Shown one piece after another: positions 1 to 13,384 of a stretch of 64,000 nucleotides of DNA. The translations under genes and the position numbers were made by a program. The stretch is from the NCBI GenBank assembly GCA_965112735.1, contig OZ218955.1:310001-374000 (forward strand), read 5' to 3'. Position 1 is the stretch's first letter. Each line of letters starts with the position of its first letter. The notes under the pieces are model-generated. The model was not told where the DNA came from, did not search any database, and saw only the letters and a program-made list of their open reading frames with translations. The stretch comes from Phaeosaccion multiseriatum. Taxonomy: Eukaryota; Ochrophyta, other classes.

Positions 1-404
1 ATTCGAGCCCCCTACACCAGGATCCAGCAGAGGTCTAGGCCAGGGGTCCTGTGCCCCCCCCCTGGGTAGGCCTAGGCCAGGGGCTTGCGACCCCTCTAGA
101 CCTGCCGAACTTCGCCTCCGTCATCGGTCGTGCTGGTTCGAGAGCACGGCATTCATTGACATAAACAGATCTCTTTGCAAATTTGTTTGGGGTTTGGGCC
201 AAAGAAAAAGAAGAAAAGAGAGAAAGCGAGCGAGAGAGAGAGAGAAGGAGGAGGAGGAGGAGGAGGAGGAGAGGGTAGGGAAAGGAAGTTGAGTAGGAAG
301 GTGAGATGAGGCAGAACTGACAAGCGAGGGAGAGAAGCAAAGGCGGATTCAGCGCGGAACAAGCGTCAAAAGAGGAAATAACGCAATCCCCTTCCCTCCC
401 CAGA
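1..404. other. Upstream stretch before the giant gene; no gene seen
   Basis: No convincing coding sequence. Positions 31-49 and 67-85 are near-copies of one another (AGGTCTAGGCCAGGGG and AGGCCTAGGCCAGGGG). Positions 205-275 are a purine (GA/GGA) tract. The pyrimidine run ending CCCTCCCCAG at 403, directly before the ATG at 405, also looks like a splice acceptor, so part of this stretch could be an intron and the giant gene could begin further left. Confidence 0.4.
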
Positions 405-1500
405 ATGAGTAGAGAAAGAGAAAGAGAAAGGGATGACACCTCTTTCACGTCTCCTCATCGATACGGGTCGTGGTGGGTGGGAGCAGGGAGCGCGGATCTC
501 AGCTCCGCCTACAGCCGGGTTTGCGATGACTCCTTCGCTCGCTGGCTGCTGGAGGGCTCAGCCGTAGACACCGATGCAGCCGCGGCAGCAAGAGCAGGAG
601 CAGGGGACGGGACCCTCTCGCCAGACGCAGGGCTGGGGCTTGGGAGCAGTACAGCGGATATGGACGAGCAACTTGCACTCCAGGCCGCGGAAAGCGTTCT
701 TACTGCAGCAACTGCAGCAGCAGCGAGGGGGCGGGCGGGAGAAGAGGAAGGCGACGGCGGCAGTGGTAGTGGGGATGGCGGGGACTTCCCCGAGCCTTCT
801 CTGGGCGGAGAGGGAGGGGAAGTGGGATCCCGCACTGCGGAGCATAAACGCGCAGCGGTGGAGGTGCTCACCCAAGGGCTGTACGACTCATGCCGCGTCT
901 TCTCCCCGTCCTTCAACGACGACATGGAGCGGCGCCTAGTGCTGCTGGGTCTAATGGGAAACAGTATCGTTGGCAGCAGCTGCGAAGAAGCCTCCCCGCC
1001 GGCTCCTGCCACGACCCCCTCTGCCGTATTTGGGAGTGGCGGTGCGATGACGTTGCTTTCGGTGGGAGGAGCAGCAGCGGAAGGAGCAGGAGCTGGGGGC
1101 TGGCTCGGAAGCGGAAGGGGAAAGCTGCTGCGCGTAAGGAGGAGCGAGCAAGGTGCGAGCGGCGAACGCCAACCCCAGGCCCAATGGATGGCGCAGGAGC
1201 CGCTCGACACGCTCACTGGCCTGGGCTCGAGGCACCACTTGCTGCTGCAGGGTCGAGACACCGCCAAGCTCCCCCTGCCCTACGCCCCGACGGAGCAGGT
1301 GGGATTGGAGATGCTGTGCGCCTTTCTGGAGGAGTTGCCGCCGGACAAGTGCCCCCCCGGGGCGGTGCGGAGGATGCAGGACCTGCTGCAGGCCCTTCGG
1401 CCGTCCGCGCTGTTTGAGGACCTCAGCAGAGTCGATCGGGGCTTCACAGAGCAGGTGGGGGGTGGAAGGGAGCTGATTCTACGCCTTGCCTGCTTGCCTG

Positions 1501-1548
<48 letters not shown>

Positions 1549-4500
1549 CATTGTGGGTGGGCATTGTGGGTGGGCATGATGTCTGTTGACACCAGCATTG
1601 CGTTACTCACTCGGAGAGTGTAAGACTGTTTGCTTGAACGCCTCTACGCTTTTGGTCTAACACCCCGTGCGTGTGTCCTCGCATCCTCCCGTCCTTTCTC
1701 TTCAATTCACAGGAGCTGCAGCTGAATCCCACTTCCTTCCTAGCAGCAATGGAGGTGAGGGAGGAGGAGGTTGAGGGTGCCGTGGGAGCGTTTGCCTTCT
1801 CTACATCCACCGTGCGGGCCAACAGTAACAGCGAGGCCTACCGCCCCATCCGCGCCCTCGGGTCGGACAGCTTCTACTGGAGCTCCGTTCAAGTGGTCAG
1901 TACCATGTATCAGTGTCAGGAATGTCAGGAGTATCAGGATTTGGTGACTTCCATGTGCTTGCATTGGGTCTTACGTAAGGGTCCATGAGTCCGTAGAATT
2001 GATGGCTCATGACTCATGACGTCACTCGCCCACCCATGCGCCCACGACCCACTCACGACTCAGGATTCCGCCCCCGATGCCGCCGCGTCGAGCACATCCT
2101 GGGGGGTGGTGTTTTCGTCGTACGTGTCTGTGAGCTCCGTTCGGCTCAAGTGGCACAAGGACTGCCTGCCGAGGGTGGTGGAGGTGTACGCATTGCTCAA
2201 GGACATGCAATCGCAGGTAATGTAACTGTAATTATATTTGATGGAGTCCGTCAGTCAATCAATCAATCCATTCGAATCTAATCGAGGAAATCTAATTCAG
2301 GTGATGCGATTAACCCCCCCTTTCGTTTCTTATCACTCCCACTCTCACACCCACGCCAACCCTACTTACGTACCTCTTACCTACCTACAACGTATAGGCT
2401 TACTACGCTTCGAGAAGCGAAGTCGAGAACGATCCTAACTACGTTCTGCTGGGCACCGCACTCGTTCCGTCGGTGGAGAACGGAGATGTGCTGGTGCTCC
2501 TGGAGACCTCGCTGGACGACCGAATACAAGGCCGGAACCTCAAACTGGAGGGACTAAGGATCCTGGCCATGAAGCTGACATTCAAAGGATTGGCCAGGTG
2601 CAATAGGCACGCTTACCACAAGCTCAAGCAGGCATGTTTCTACACGCCTCTCAAGGTGAGTGAGTGGGCGAGTGTGTGAGTGTGTGAGTGGGTGAGTGAG
2701 TGAGTGAGTAAGTGGGTGGGTGAGTGAGTGAGTGAGTGAGTGAGTGAGTGCGTGCGTGAGTGAGTGAGTGTGAGTGAGTGAGTGAGTGAGTGAGTGAGTG
2801 TGTGATTGAGTGAGTGAGTGAGTGAGTGAGTGAGTGAGTGAGTGAGTGAGTGAGTGAGTGAGTGAGTGAGTGGGTGAGTGAGTGGGTGAGTAAGTGAGTA
2901 AGTGAGTAAGTGAGTGAGTGAGTGAGTGAGTGAGTGAGTGAGTGAGTGAGTGAGTGAGGCTTCCGTCGTCCGATGTCAGATCGTCAGGGCGTTCCCTCCT
3001 CTTGACGACTGTGGGGCACACGTGCCATGCACGCACGACACCGACGCACGCACCCATGCACCGTCACCCTCCACCCCACACCCGACAATCTCGACAAGCT
3101 TACGTCTCCCTCTTTGTCCCTCTCCCTGTCTCTCTCCCTCTCCCCATCTCTCTCTTCCTCGCCCCTCCCTCACTCCGCCCCACCGTCACTCACCATCCCC
3201 ATGTGCCTCTAACCACACACGCACACACCCACACTCACTCGTGTCCCAGGGGGCTCTGCGTGTGTCTTCCCCGAGTCTCATCACCCGGCTGCACGAGTGG
3301 CTGTGCAAAGGAGCGGCCAAGGTGGTGGGGCAGGGCTCAGTCTTGGAGGGCTGTCTGATTGGTTGTCTGCAGGGGCTGGGCGTGGCCACGGGATCACTCG
3401 ACATCCTCCTCAGTCTCGCTGAGGTGCTCATGGCGGGGGGTGGGGACGGGAGGGACCACGAGGTGAGTGGATGGTAGCGGATGGCGTGAGTGGATGGATG
3501 GGTGGATGGGGTGTCCTTCATGGCTCCCCCCCCCCCCCCCATGTTTGTGGCTGGCCTGCGAAGAGCCTGCCCTCCTCCCCTTCCGTTGACACAAGAAGAA
3601 GGAAGAGCACTTCTCTCTGACCACCGCTGCTTCCAACTTGCTCAGCCTCTACCCTCCTCTCCTGCCCAACCCCACCAATCCCACCCGACTTTCGTCCTCT
3701 GTCCGGTGCGGTTATTCACTCACCCACCTGCTCTCTCCCTCTCTCTCTCTGCACATGGACGGGTGTGGTTGGGTGTTGTGTGGTGCTCAGGCGTCCCCCC
3801 AAGTGTGTGCAGCTCTGGCCCTGCTCGCCAAGCACATCCCCCGGTCCCAGTCCAAGGCCTCACCCACCCTGGGCCCCACCAGCAGCAGCAGCAGCACTGG
3901 CAGCTCCCTCTCCACCACCACCACCACCACCACTACAAGCACCGGGACCGGCACCGGTGAGAGCGGTGGCAGCGGCGGAGAGGGCAAAGTGCTGCGGACC
4001 GTGCGAGCTGTGTTTGAGCGTCTGTTCTGCCGGCGTCAGGGCTTCGCCATCCACCACGTGTTGGACATCCACACATGGTCACACTCTGTGCAGTGCGTGA
4101 GACGCCTCAAGGCAGCGGATGGAGGCAGCTCCGCCAGGCAAGAACCAAAGATTCGTTTGCAACGTATGCTTACTTTTGCTTACTTCAACGTCAGCTGAGG
4201 ACGGACGGAGAGGACGGTCGAAAGATGTTGGAAACATGTCCACCAGATGAGGAGGACACGTCAGTCAATCAGTCCCTTCGTGTAGTGTGTGTACTGTATT
4301 GACTCATCCCCTTCCTTCCCTTCCCCATACATTTTCTCCTCTCTGCTCTCTTTTCCCATCAATTTCTTACCCGTATGGTTCCGTCTATTGCCATCCATTC
4401 CCTACCATCCATCTGTTCCCTCACAGACACGCCATGACCTTTGTGAGCCTCCCTGTGACGCTGGACCACGGCATGGCCATGTGGGAAATGGCGCTGGGGG

Positions 4501-6560
4501 CCAATAGCGCGGTGTGCGAGGGCCTCCTCCTCGGCCTGGTGCGGCCCGCCACATTTGGCGACGCTGTGAAGGAGGAGGGTGGAACGTGGCTCGTGGATGC
4601 GGGCACGGGGAGCAAAGCTATCGCAGGAGGGGCCGGGGGAAGATCCGGCGATGGCAGTGGATGCGACGGTAGCCTGGGAAGGCTCCAACCCGGGGATGTG
4701 TTACGCTTCGTAGTGAATGCAGATGCGGGTACCATGACGGTGGAGCTCGTGATCGAGGCGGCTGCTGTATCCCAAAGTGGTGGCGCTGGTGGTACAGGCG
4801 TTGGTGCTCTGTCATCTTCTTCTTACGGCGCCGGCGCCAAGAAGAAACTGACATTCGAGAGGATAGGGGCGGGGTGCCAGCCTGCCGTAGGGTTCCGGGG
4901 CGACATTGCCGCGACGGTGCGAGCCGAAGTGGCCCTCCTCGGGGCTGGAGCGGTGCACCTCTGGACCCCAGATGGCGACGGCGACGGTGCGGCGATCAAA
5001 CAGGTGGCGAGTCTGCCCGAGGCGGCAGTGCGAGGGTGGCAAGGAGGCAAGCACGGCCAGCCGCGGCGAGGGAGATTCTTTTGGAAACGGGCGGCAGAGG
5101 CTCAGTTCCGAGGCAGCTTCCTCCCCAATGCGCTGTGCTGCATGGCACCGGTCCCGTCCCCGGCAGCCCCGCCCCCTCCCTCCTCCACGCCCCCCTTCCC
5201 GCCCCCTACACCCTACCCGGCTCCGCACACGCCCCCCTCGCTTCGACTCCGAGCTGGGGCTGGGGCTCCCCGAATGCCCTCCTCCTCTGCTCCACCACCA
5301 GCCCCTCTACCTCCCCTATCGTCTTCTCCTTCGGATGCTTCCTTATGGTTTCAGTTCCTGGCACATGGCCCCCCAGAGGGTACCATCCCAGGGGATACGC
5401 CCCCCCCCTTTCCGCCTTCTTCTATGGGAGGAGGAGTCAGTGGTGGTGGGGGGGGGGATGGTGGGATGGCAGCAGATGGCGGCACCAACAGTGAAGAACC
5501 ATCACGCGGAGAAGAAGAAGGAGGAGGAGAGGGCCAACTCACCGCAGAGGCAATCAACACCGACAGCAGTAAGTGGGCCACCTCAGTCTCTTACCAGCTC
5601 CCTCTCGACCAGTACGAGACCTTCCGGAGCTCCGTTGGCTTTGCAGACTCTTCCATACCCGTCCTTCGGGGCCGGACGGGCGGGGACAGGCGCCGCAACA
5701 GGCTGCTGAGCAAGGTGGTGTTCCAAGTCATCTGTGACTCTGTGCCGTTGTGGACTTCTCAGCCCCTCTGCGCAGCGGACGACAGGACCGAGGAGGTGAG
5801 GAAAGGGAAGGGAAGGGAGGGAGGGAGGGAGGGAGGGGGGGGTGGGGGCGAATCAGTACGAAAGGCACGACCCCACACACAAGCACTAGGTGGAGACCCT
5901 AGGTGGAGACCCTCGAAGTGCTCCGCCCAGAGGCACAAGCGCAAACTCAAACTGTCCCCCCCCCCCCCCGTCCACTGCCATCCTCACCATACGTACATCA
6001 GGTGGAGCTCTGTGTGCGACGTATTAGAGAGCTTGAGCTGCGTGTGCTCAGCGTAGCACCAACTGGCGAAGAGGAGATTGCTGCTGCGGCCGCGGCAATG
6101 GCGGATGCGGCAGCTGCCCCCCCCACAGAGTCGAGTGGAGTCGTCGCCTTGTGGATCAACCCAATACTAAAGGAGGTGCCAGGGCCGGGTCTGCTGTTGG
6201 AGGAGGAGGAGGAGGAGGAGGAGGAAGGGGAGGAAGAGGAAGATGAGGTGGTGGTGGAGGAGGAGGGTAGAGAGGCGGATACGCAACGAGCCCTAGACGG
6301 TGGGGGAGTAAAAGTGGTGGGTCCCTCCCCTCTTGACGCCACCCCTGGGCGGGGGAGCGTGAGGAGGAAGAGGGTGAGGGGGAGGAGCAGCAGCAGCAGC
6401 AGCAGTCTCATGGGCAGCAGAGGCGGCGATTTCCGATCGTTTTGCAAAGGCTTCCGTCGCAGTGCCGTGAGCGCAGGAGAATTTGCACTGTGCATGTGCG
6501 GCCGACCGGAGTGGCTGCATTCCGGTTACAAGCAACCGAAGCAGCAGCAGCAGCAGCATC

Positions 6561-6593
<33 letters not shown>

Positions 6594-9500
6594 TGACGCT
6601 CTGTCGGAGCAGAGGCGGAGGGGAGGGTGGAGGAGGGACCTCCCCAATACAAGCTCGGACTCCTCCGGCACAGGCTCAGAGACGAACGCTCTATGGGGCA
6701 GGTCTGGCGCTCATCGAGGGCATCGGAGATCTTGCCGCAGAAGTTAGTCGCCACCCTGAGCTGTACAGAGGCGGCGGGCAAGGGCTTGCGGGGAGGGCGG
6801 GGGGGGCAGGAGGAACAGGAGGAGGAGGAGCAGCAGGGGGGGCAGGGGGGGGAGCGGCGTTCTCACCGCAGTACCTGCCTTTTAGCGTGGAGACCACCGT
6901 TCCGTGTATGCAGCGCATGTGCCGTCTATTGGAGCAGCTCGTACCCACTGATGGGGACCTGGAAACCCTCAAGAGGGGCCTGAACGGAGGAGGAGGGGGG
7001 AAGGGGGGGGTTGCGGTGCTTTGTGCTGTCCTACGCATCGTGCGGGCCAACGTGCTCGGCCTAGGCTCTAGCAATAGCAATGACAATGACAGTGGTCAAG
7101 AGAAAGAGGAGCAGGACGATCGGCAGGAGCAGGAGGAGAAGGAGGAGGAGGAGAAGGAGGAGGAGGAGGAGAGGCGGCAGCTGCAGGCGATCGCACGGCG
7201 ACTTAGGCGGTTGCTGGAGCGGCTCCTGCTTCCTTTGCTGGCGTACACTCGTAGAGAACCAACCATCAATAGACCCCCCAACACGGCGGGGAGGGCAGCG
7301 GAAGAAGTGGGCATTGCAACTGAAACTGGAACTGTGCCTCTTGGCTCCTTGAGAGGCGAAGAGGAGGCCGTGGGAGAGGCTGTAGCTCGGGGCAGAGGAG
7401 GAAGAGAGGGAGGAGGAGGCAAGGCAGAGGAGGAGGAGGAGGAGGAGGAGGAGGAGGAGGAGGAGGAGGAGGAGGAGGAGGAGGAGGGCACAGGGGAAGG
7501 CGAGAACAGCCTCGGCCTCCTTGGAGAGGAGTTGTCGCTGACAGTGGAGGCGGGCATGCATTTTCTATACCCGAGCACTGCGCTGGTGACGGGCCTACTG
7601 CGGAAGCTTTTGAAATGCAGCCGCAGCCACAGTCCAAGTACGAGGAGTGGGGGAGAAGGAGCGAGGCGAGACGAGGAGCAGGGGGGCGAAGGAATCCGGG
7701 TCGAGGAGGAAGGGGAGGGTGATGGTGACGACCCCTTGGAGGAAGAGGAACAGAGGGAGACGCAGGCGATGCCTCCCAAGCAACTCTTGGTGCTGCTGCA
7801 GATAGTCCTAGGCCACATGTGCAAGACAGCGAGGTACGTACATTTGACCGGGTGTTGGGGCGTGTGGGAGCGTTGGTGCGGGAAGGAGCTGCTCCTCATA
7901 ACGGATGGGAGTGGTCTTATGTTGGGTGCTTTGAGAGCAAAACTTGCCTTGTCCTCAGAGCAGCGACAAGTAGCGCTGCAATCTGTTCCTGTCTCTGTCT
8001 CTTTGTGTCGCTGCGTAGTGTCGTATAGTGATGCTGCACCGTTCATCCCCCCACCCCCCACCATCCTCCTCTCACCCCATATGCCTCTTAATGCCTGTCT
8101 GTGGGTGCAGCGCCGAGGACATTATGATAAATATCTCCACGGCCTCTGAGATCTCTACGGCCTCTGAGATGGCAGTGGATGGGAAGGCCTCTTCTGTGGT
8201 GCTGGAGCTGTTCGAGCTCTGCTTCGAGTGGACTGCAAAAGTCGCCGCGAGGGACTGGAGGCCCTCAGAGGCAGAGGCAGCGCAGGGGCTTATCGATGTG
8301 CGTAGTGATGGAGGGAGAGGGAGAGGGGGTAGAGGGAGGAAGGTGGGGCCCACTCCTTTATAGCTGTGTGTGTGTGGGTGAGTGTGTGTGTGTGTGTTCG
8401 TACCCTCGCCTCGTGCTGTGTCTCGCTGTCTCATGTCGTGCACGTCGATTTTACATCTGCCAAATGTCACTGTGGATATATGTATATATAACCCATATCC
8501 ATGTCAACACACACAGGCCACCGCCGCGCTCGAGAACACGCTGTTTCGAGCGCACTACATGATGCTCGGAGCGGTAAAGAGCAGACCGATGGACACCACG
8601 GAACAAGTCGGGCGGCTGGTAAAGGCGCGCTGCTTCTTCGTGGAATACATGACCAAGGTGTTGGAGCGCTGCACCGCTGCACTTCGAGATTTGTGTGCGC
8701 GAGACATGGACAAGGTGAACAGAGGTAGGGCAAGTAGCAGGAGCAGCAGCAGCGGTAGGCATCTGTTGAACCTCTCTCCCGTGACCAAGCTCGCCCCCCC
8801 GGTGGTTACGCTGCTTTGCCTGCTATCGAGAGAGCTATGGCTGAGTCAGGCGCTGCTGCCTCAGCTACTGGAGCTGGTGGGCCGGCTCGAGGACGCTACT
8901 TTTCAGTTTTGCTCCTACGGCAATGAAATGGGAGTCCTACAAGAGCTGCAGAGGCTCGAACAGATGACGTGCACGAGGCGGAGATTAGGGTTAGGGCCCC
9001 TGGGCAGTGGGGAAGTTGGTGATACAGCGACAGCAGCAACAGAGGCCCGACACGCGCGATTGCGACGTGCCAGGAACGGCATCGAAGGTATCAGTGGCAT
9101 GATCGTCGAGCACACACGGGGTGGTGGTGGTGGAGGAGGTGGAGGAGGAGGAGGCGTGGCAGGAGGCGGCGGGGTGGCGGGACGGAGGGGTAGTGCTGCT
9201 GGTGGCGGCCCCGGGGGGTACCCCATGCAGGCCCTACAGTTTCATCCAACCTTGCACGGACCGAATGTGCAAGTGGCCTTGACGGGCAGCAACGGCGCTA
9301 GCACAGCCACAACCAACGCTGGAACAATTATGAACCTTGCCCTGCTCTATCTCCCCAACGAGGGCAACAGCCAGCGGCAGGGAGGGGGAGGGGACGAGGA
9401 AGAGGAGTTACTTGGAGTGTGGGAGAATCTCGGTGTGGGCGAGCACACATTCCAAATCCAAGTGCTTGCCGACGAGACGCCGGAAGACGACGAGGATCAG

Positions 9501-12500
9501 GATGAGGACGAGCAGGGGAGTCTCGGCTTTGCGTTGGTCGACCTGACAGAAGCGGGGCCGGACGTCCTACTGGAAGGGAGCGACGTCAACTGGCTCTTAG
9601 AGGGAGATAACGACGATTTGTTGATCGGCTACCTGTCGACAGGAGAGGCGGTCAACGGAGCACTTGGACTGGGCATGTATGGACGCCCCTACGGAACGGG
9701 GGACATGGTTACGATGACAGTGGCAGTTACGCATACGGCTCCCCCGAGCGGGGTGGAGGGGGAGGCAAGGGGGGTGACGGTGGCGGTCTCCTTTGCGGTG
9801 AACGGGCAGTCGCAGGGGCTGGTGGGGGAGTGGGGCTTCCGCTCCGCTCAGGTGAGGCACACAAGGAACGAACGCCACTCTCTCTCCCTCCCCCTCCCTT
9901 CTCGCTGCTTGTCCTGACATTCGGTTGGGTTGCCCCCTCTCTGTCTGGGTTGCCCCCTCTCTGTCCTGACACTCAGTTGCGCCCTCTCTGTCCTGACACT
10001 CATTTGCACCCCCCCTCTCTTGCACTATTTCACTACGCTTGCAATGCAAAATAACAAAACAACACGAAACGAATCATGCAGCGCACGTTGGTGCCCGTGG
10101 TGGTTCTCTACAATGAGCTCGACAGTTGTCAGAGCGGCGTCTACACGGGACCCCTGGCCTCCGGAGGTGGACCACAGACTGCCATATCTGCCTCCTCGGG
10201 AATGGGCACCGCGTATCCCTTCGGCTCCCTGGAAGGCGGCGTGGTCGGGGGGTACGGGTACGACGCTGATGGTGACGACATCCTCGTCGCTGTATCACCA
10301 ACTGCTGTGGCCGATGGTAGGAGTGGAGAGAGGGTAGGTGGTGGTGGAGGTGGAGGAGGAGGAGGAGAGCATGGCAGCAGCGCAAGAGTCACAGCAGACG
10401 TCGGCATCAGCGGCAGCAGCAGTGACCGACGAGGTCAACAACAAAAAGGAGAAGAACAAGAACAAGAAGAGGAAGAGGAAGAAGAAGAGGAAGAAGAAGA
10501 GTACCTTCCGGGCAGGGGGCTTGCCCTCTCCCCCGATGCCATCTGCCCGCACTTCATCATCGAAGGAGGGCCATTAAGCGCCTTGCTGGGCCCGCGCCCC
10601 CCTCCACTGCCATCCCGAGCGGCCGTAAGGGCTCGATTGACCTCGTTCAGTGGACCGCTTAAGCCCCCTCTGTACGCGGCGCCGAACGTGGTGGAGGTCA
10701 TGGCAGGGGCGGAGAGGGCGTGGGGAAGTGCGCTCTTCAAGCCGGGGTTGCTTGCGAGTAGAGGAGGAGGAGGAGGAGGAGGAGGAGAAGGAGGAGGAGG
10801 AGAAGGTGTTGAAACCTCACGGCAGGCTGGAGGAATGGCGACTTTTGCTGGACGAGGCGTGGGAGTGCATATGTGGGATGTCCTGGTGATTCGCCTCGGT
10901 GAGCAGAGGGAAGGGAGGAGGGGGAAAGGAAGGAGGGGGGGGAGGGTGAGGGAGAGGGGTAGGGTGAGAGGGAGGGGGAGAGAGAGGAGGGGAGGGAGGG
11001 CGTGTACGGGAGATATACGCACACCGAATCTGATGTGTTTGGAAAGACGGAAAGAAAGGAATGGAGGAGTCTCATTTATCCCAACCGTCACCCACCCTGC
11101 CTCTTCCCCTTCCCCTTCCCTCGCCTTCATGGCTCTTTCACTCACCTGCGATGTATCGAAAGCACCTACTTGTTCGGCAGGTGGAGGAGTGTCCATGTGC
11201 GTGGGCGTGACAGACGCCCCGGTCTCCTCGCAGCAGCTGTTAGCCGCCGGAGGGCACGGCTGGGGGCTACTTAACAGCGGGTGTCTCGTCTCTTGTTCCT
11301 CTTCTTCTGAGGGGGAGGCAAGCCCAAGCTCAAGTAGTGGGAGCGCCGTCGCCATCAAGGACAGAGGGCACCATCCCCGCCGCCGCCGGACCCGGACCCG
11401 TAAGGCTCTGACGGTTACGCCCTACTGCGCGCCCCTCCACACTGGGGACGTGGTGACGGTGGTGCTCGACGTGTCTGCAGGCACCCTGGCCTACAAGTAG
11501 GTCATAAAGAGGACTTCCGTACGATAGGGAATCACTCCAAATACTAATTCCTCCGCTCATTTCTTTGTTTGTTGTTATCCCATCCTCCCATACTTTGCTT
11601 CAGGCTCAACGGGGCAGACTGCGGAGTGGCGTTCGGCCCTCCCGACTCCGGAGCGGCTGTCGTGACATGCGCAGAGGCATGGAGAGGAGAGAGGCCGGCA
11701 AGAAGGGGCGAATGGCTTCCCCACAGCGGCTTTAACAGCAGCAGGAGCAGCAGCAGTAGCAGCAGCAAGAGGAGAAAGAGGAAAAGGACTGTCTCTTCCT
11801 CCGGATCACCAACTGCTTCGGCTGCTGGTGATGGGGATGGAGGCGGAGAGCTACTGCTCTATCCGTGTGTTTCGCTGCGTGAGCCTGGCGACAGCGTGCG
11901 GCTCAGCTCCAGGGGGGTGTGTGGGTCGACGTGGTATCTGCCCTGGACGCTCGAGCTGGCAAAGGTACCTGACTACCTACCCACCCACCTACCCACCTAC
12001 CCACCCACTCCCTACCTACCTACCTCCCTGCCTCCTTACTTCCTACCTACCTACGTACCTACCTACCTGCCTACCTGCCTACCTACCTATCCTACCCAGC
12101 TACCCACCCATCTACCTACGTACGTACTTACCTCCCCCCTCTGCAGCACAGAAGGTTACGTAAATAGAATACGTATGCGTGTGTACATGTCTACTGACTC
12201 CACTATTTGCCTTTCCACCGCTCCCGCTTTCCCTCCCCAATCGCAATGAACACTCTCCGGTGGTATCACTGGCAACTCGGTACTTGTCTCCCCTTGAAGG
12301 TCTCCGCCAATACTGTGGGGCGGATGTGCGCCAGTCTCATTTCAGGAACAAGCGCAAGAGGCTTGGCTGCTGCGTCTACTCCCACTGTCCGAGGAGGAGG
12401 AGGAGGAGGAGGAGGAGGAGGAGCTCCCCAGACAGGGGGTACAGGCACCGCAGGCGGAGCAGGAGCAGGCGCAGCAGAATCCGAGGCCGCAGTAGCAACA

Positions 12501-13347
12501 GCAGCAGCAGCTGGTGGTGGTGGTGGTGGTGGTGCAGCAGTATTGCATGGGTCAAGGGCAGACTCTGCGGTGGACGAAGATGACGTGTTTAGTCCGTGGC
12601 TGGCGAGCGCTTTCATGCGAGGAGGGTATGGTCAGGTGCAAGGGTTCATGCGGAGTCATACGAGTATTGGGATGCGGCAGTGGCAGAGCTGCGTCAGCGC
12701 CGCTCAGCAGAAGCAGCTGGAGGAGGCGCATGTCCATACGCCCCCACATGGGGGGGACAACCCGTATGCCTGTAACCGTCTGCCCGACGACGCCCTGAGC
12801 TTCCTATCGGTACGCGCAATTGTGTGAAGGTGTACAATGAGTCAGTAAGTCTCAAGTTTGGGTAGAGGGGATGGCAGTGGAGGGAAAGTATCTGAGCGAG
12901 GAAAGAGTGTTGGAGTAAGGTCTGTTGAACCGAAACGGAGGGAAGGGTGTGAATGTGCAGCTTCTTGCTTCCTATGTCGCCTTCGCTCTGCTCACGCACG
13001 CACGCACGCACGCGTTCTGTCGCTGTGACTAACCTCCATGCATGTGTACCCCTGGGTCAATCGAATCGTTATCGCTTGTGTCCGTCCCTCCTCCTCCTCT
13101 GCCCTGTTGCCCTGCCCTGCCCTGCCCTGGCCTGCAACCACCATACAAGGCCCTCTCTGGATTGGACGTGCACCGAATGCAAGAGGGGGGGAAGGGGAAG
13201 AGGAAGGGGCAGGCGGAGAGCGATGAGGCGGCGTCCTGGACTGGACCCTGCTCGGCCCTGATTGCTTGGCTTGTTGACTCCGTGCCCGACAGCGACCACA
13301 CCGCGCTCCGGCACAGAACGAGGGGGGCGAACAGGGGGGGTGGCGGA

Positions 13348-13384
<37 letters not shown>

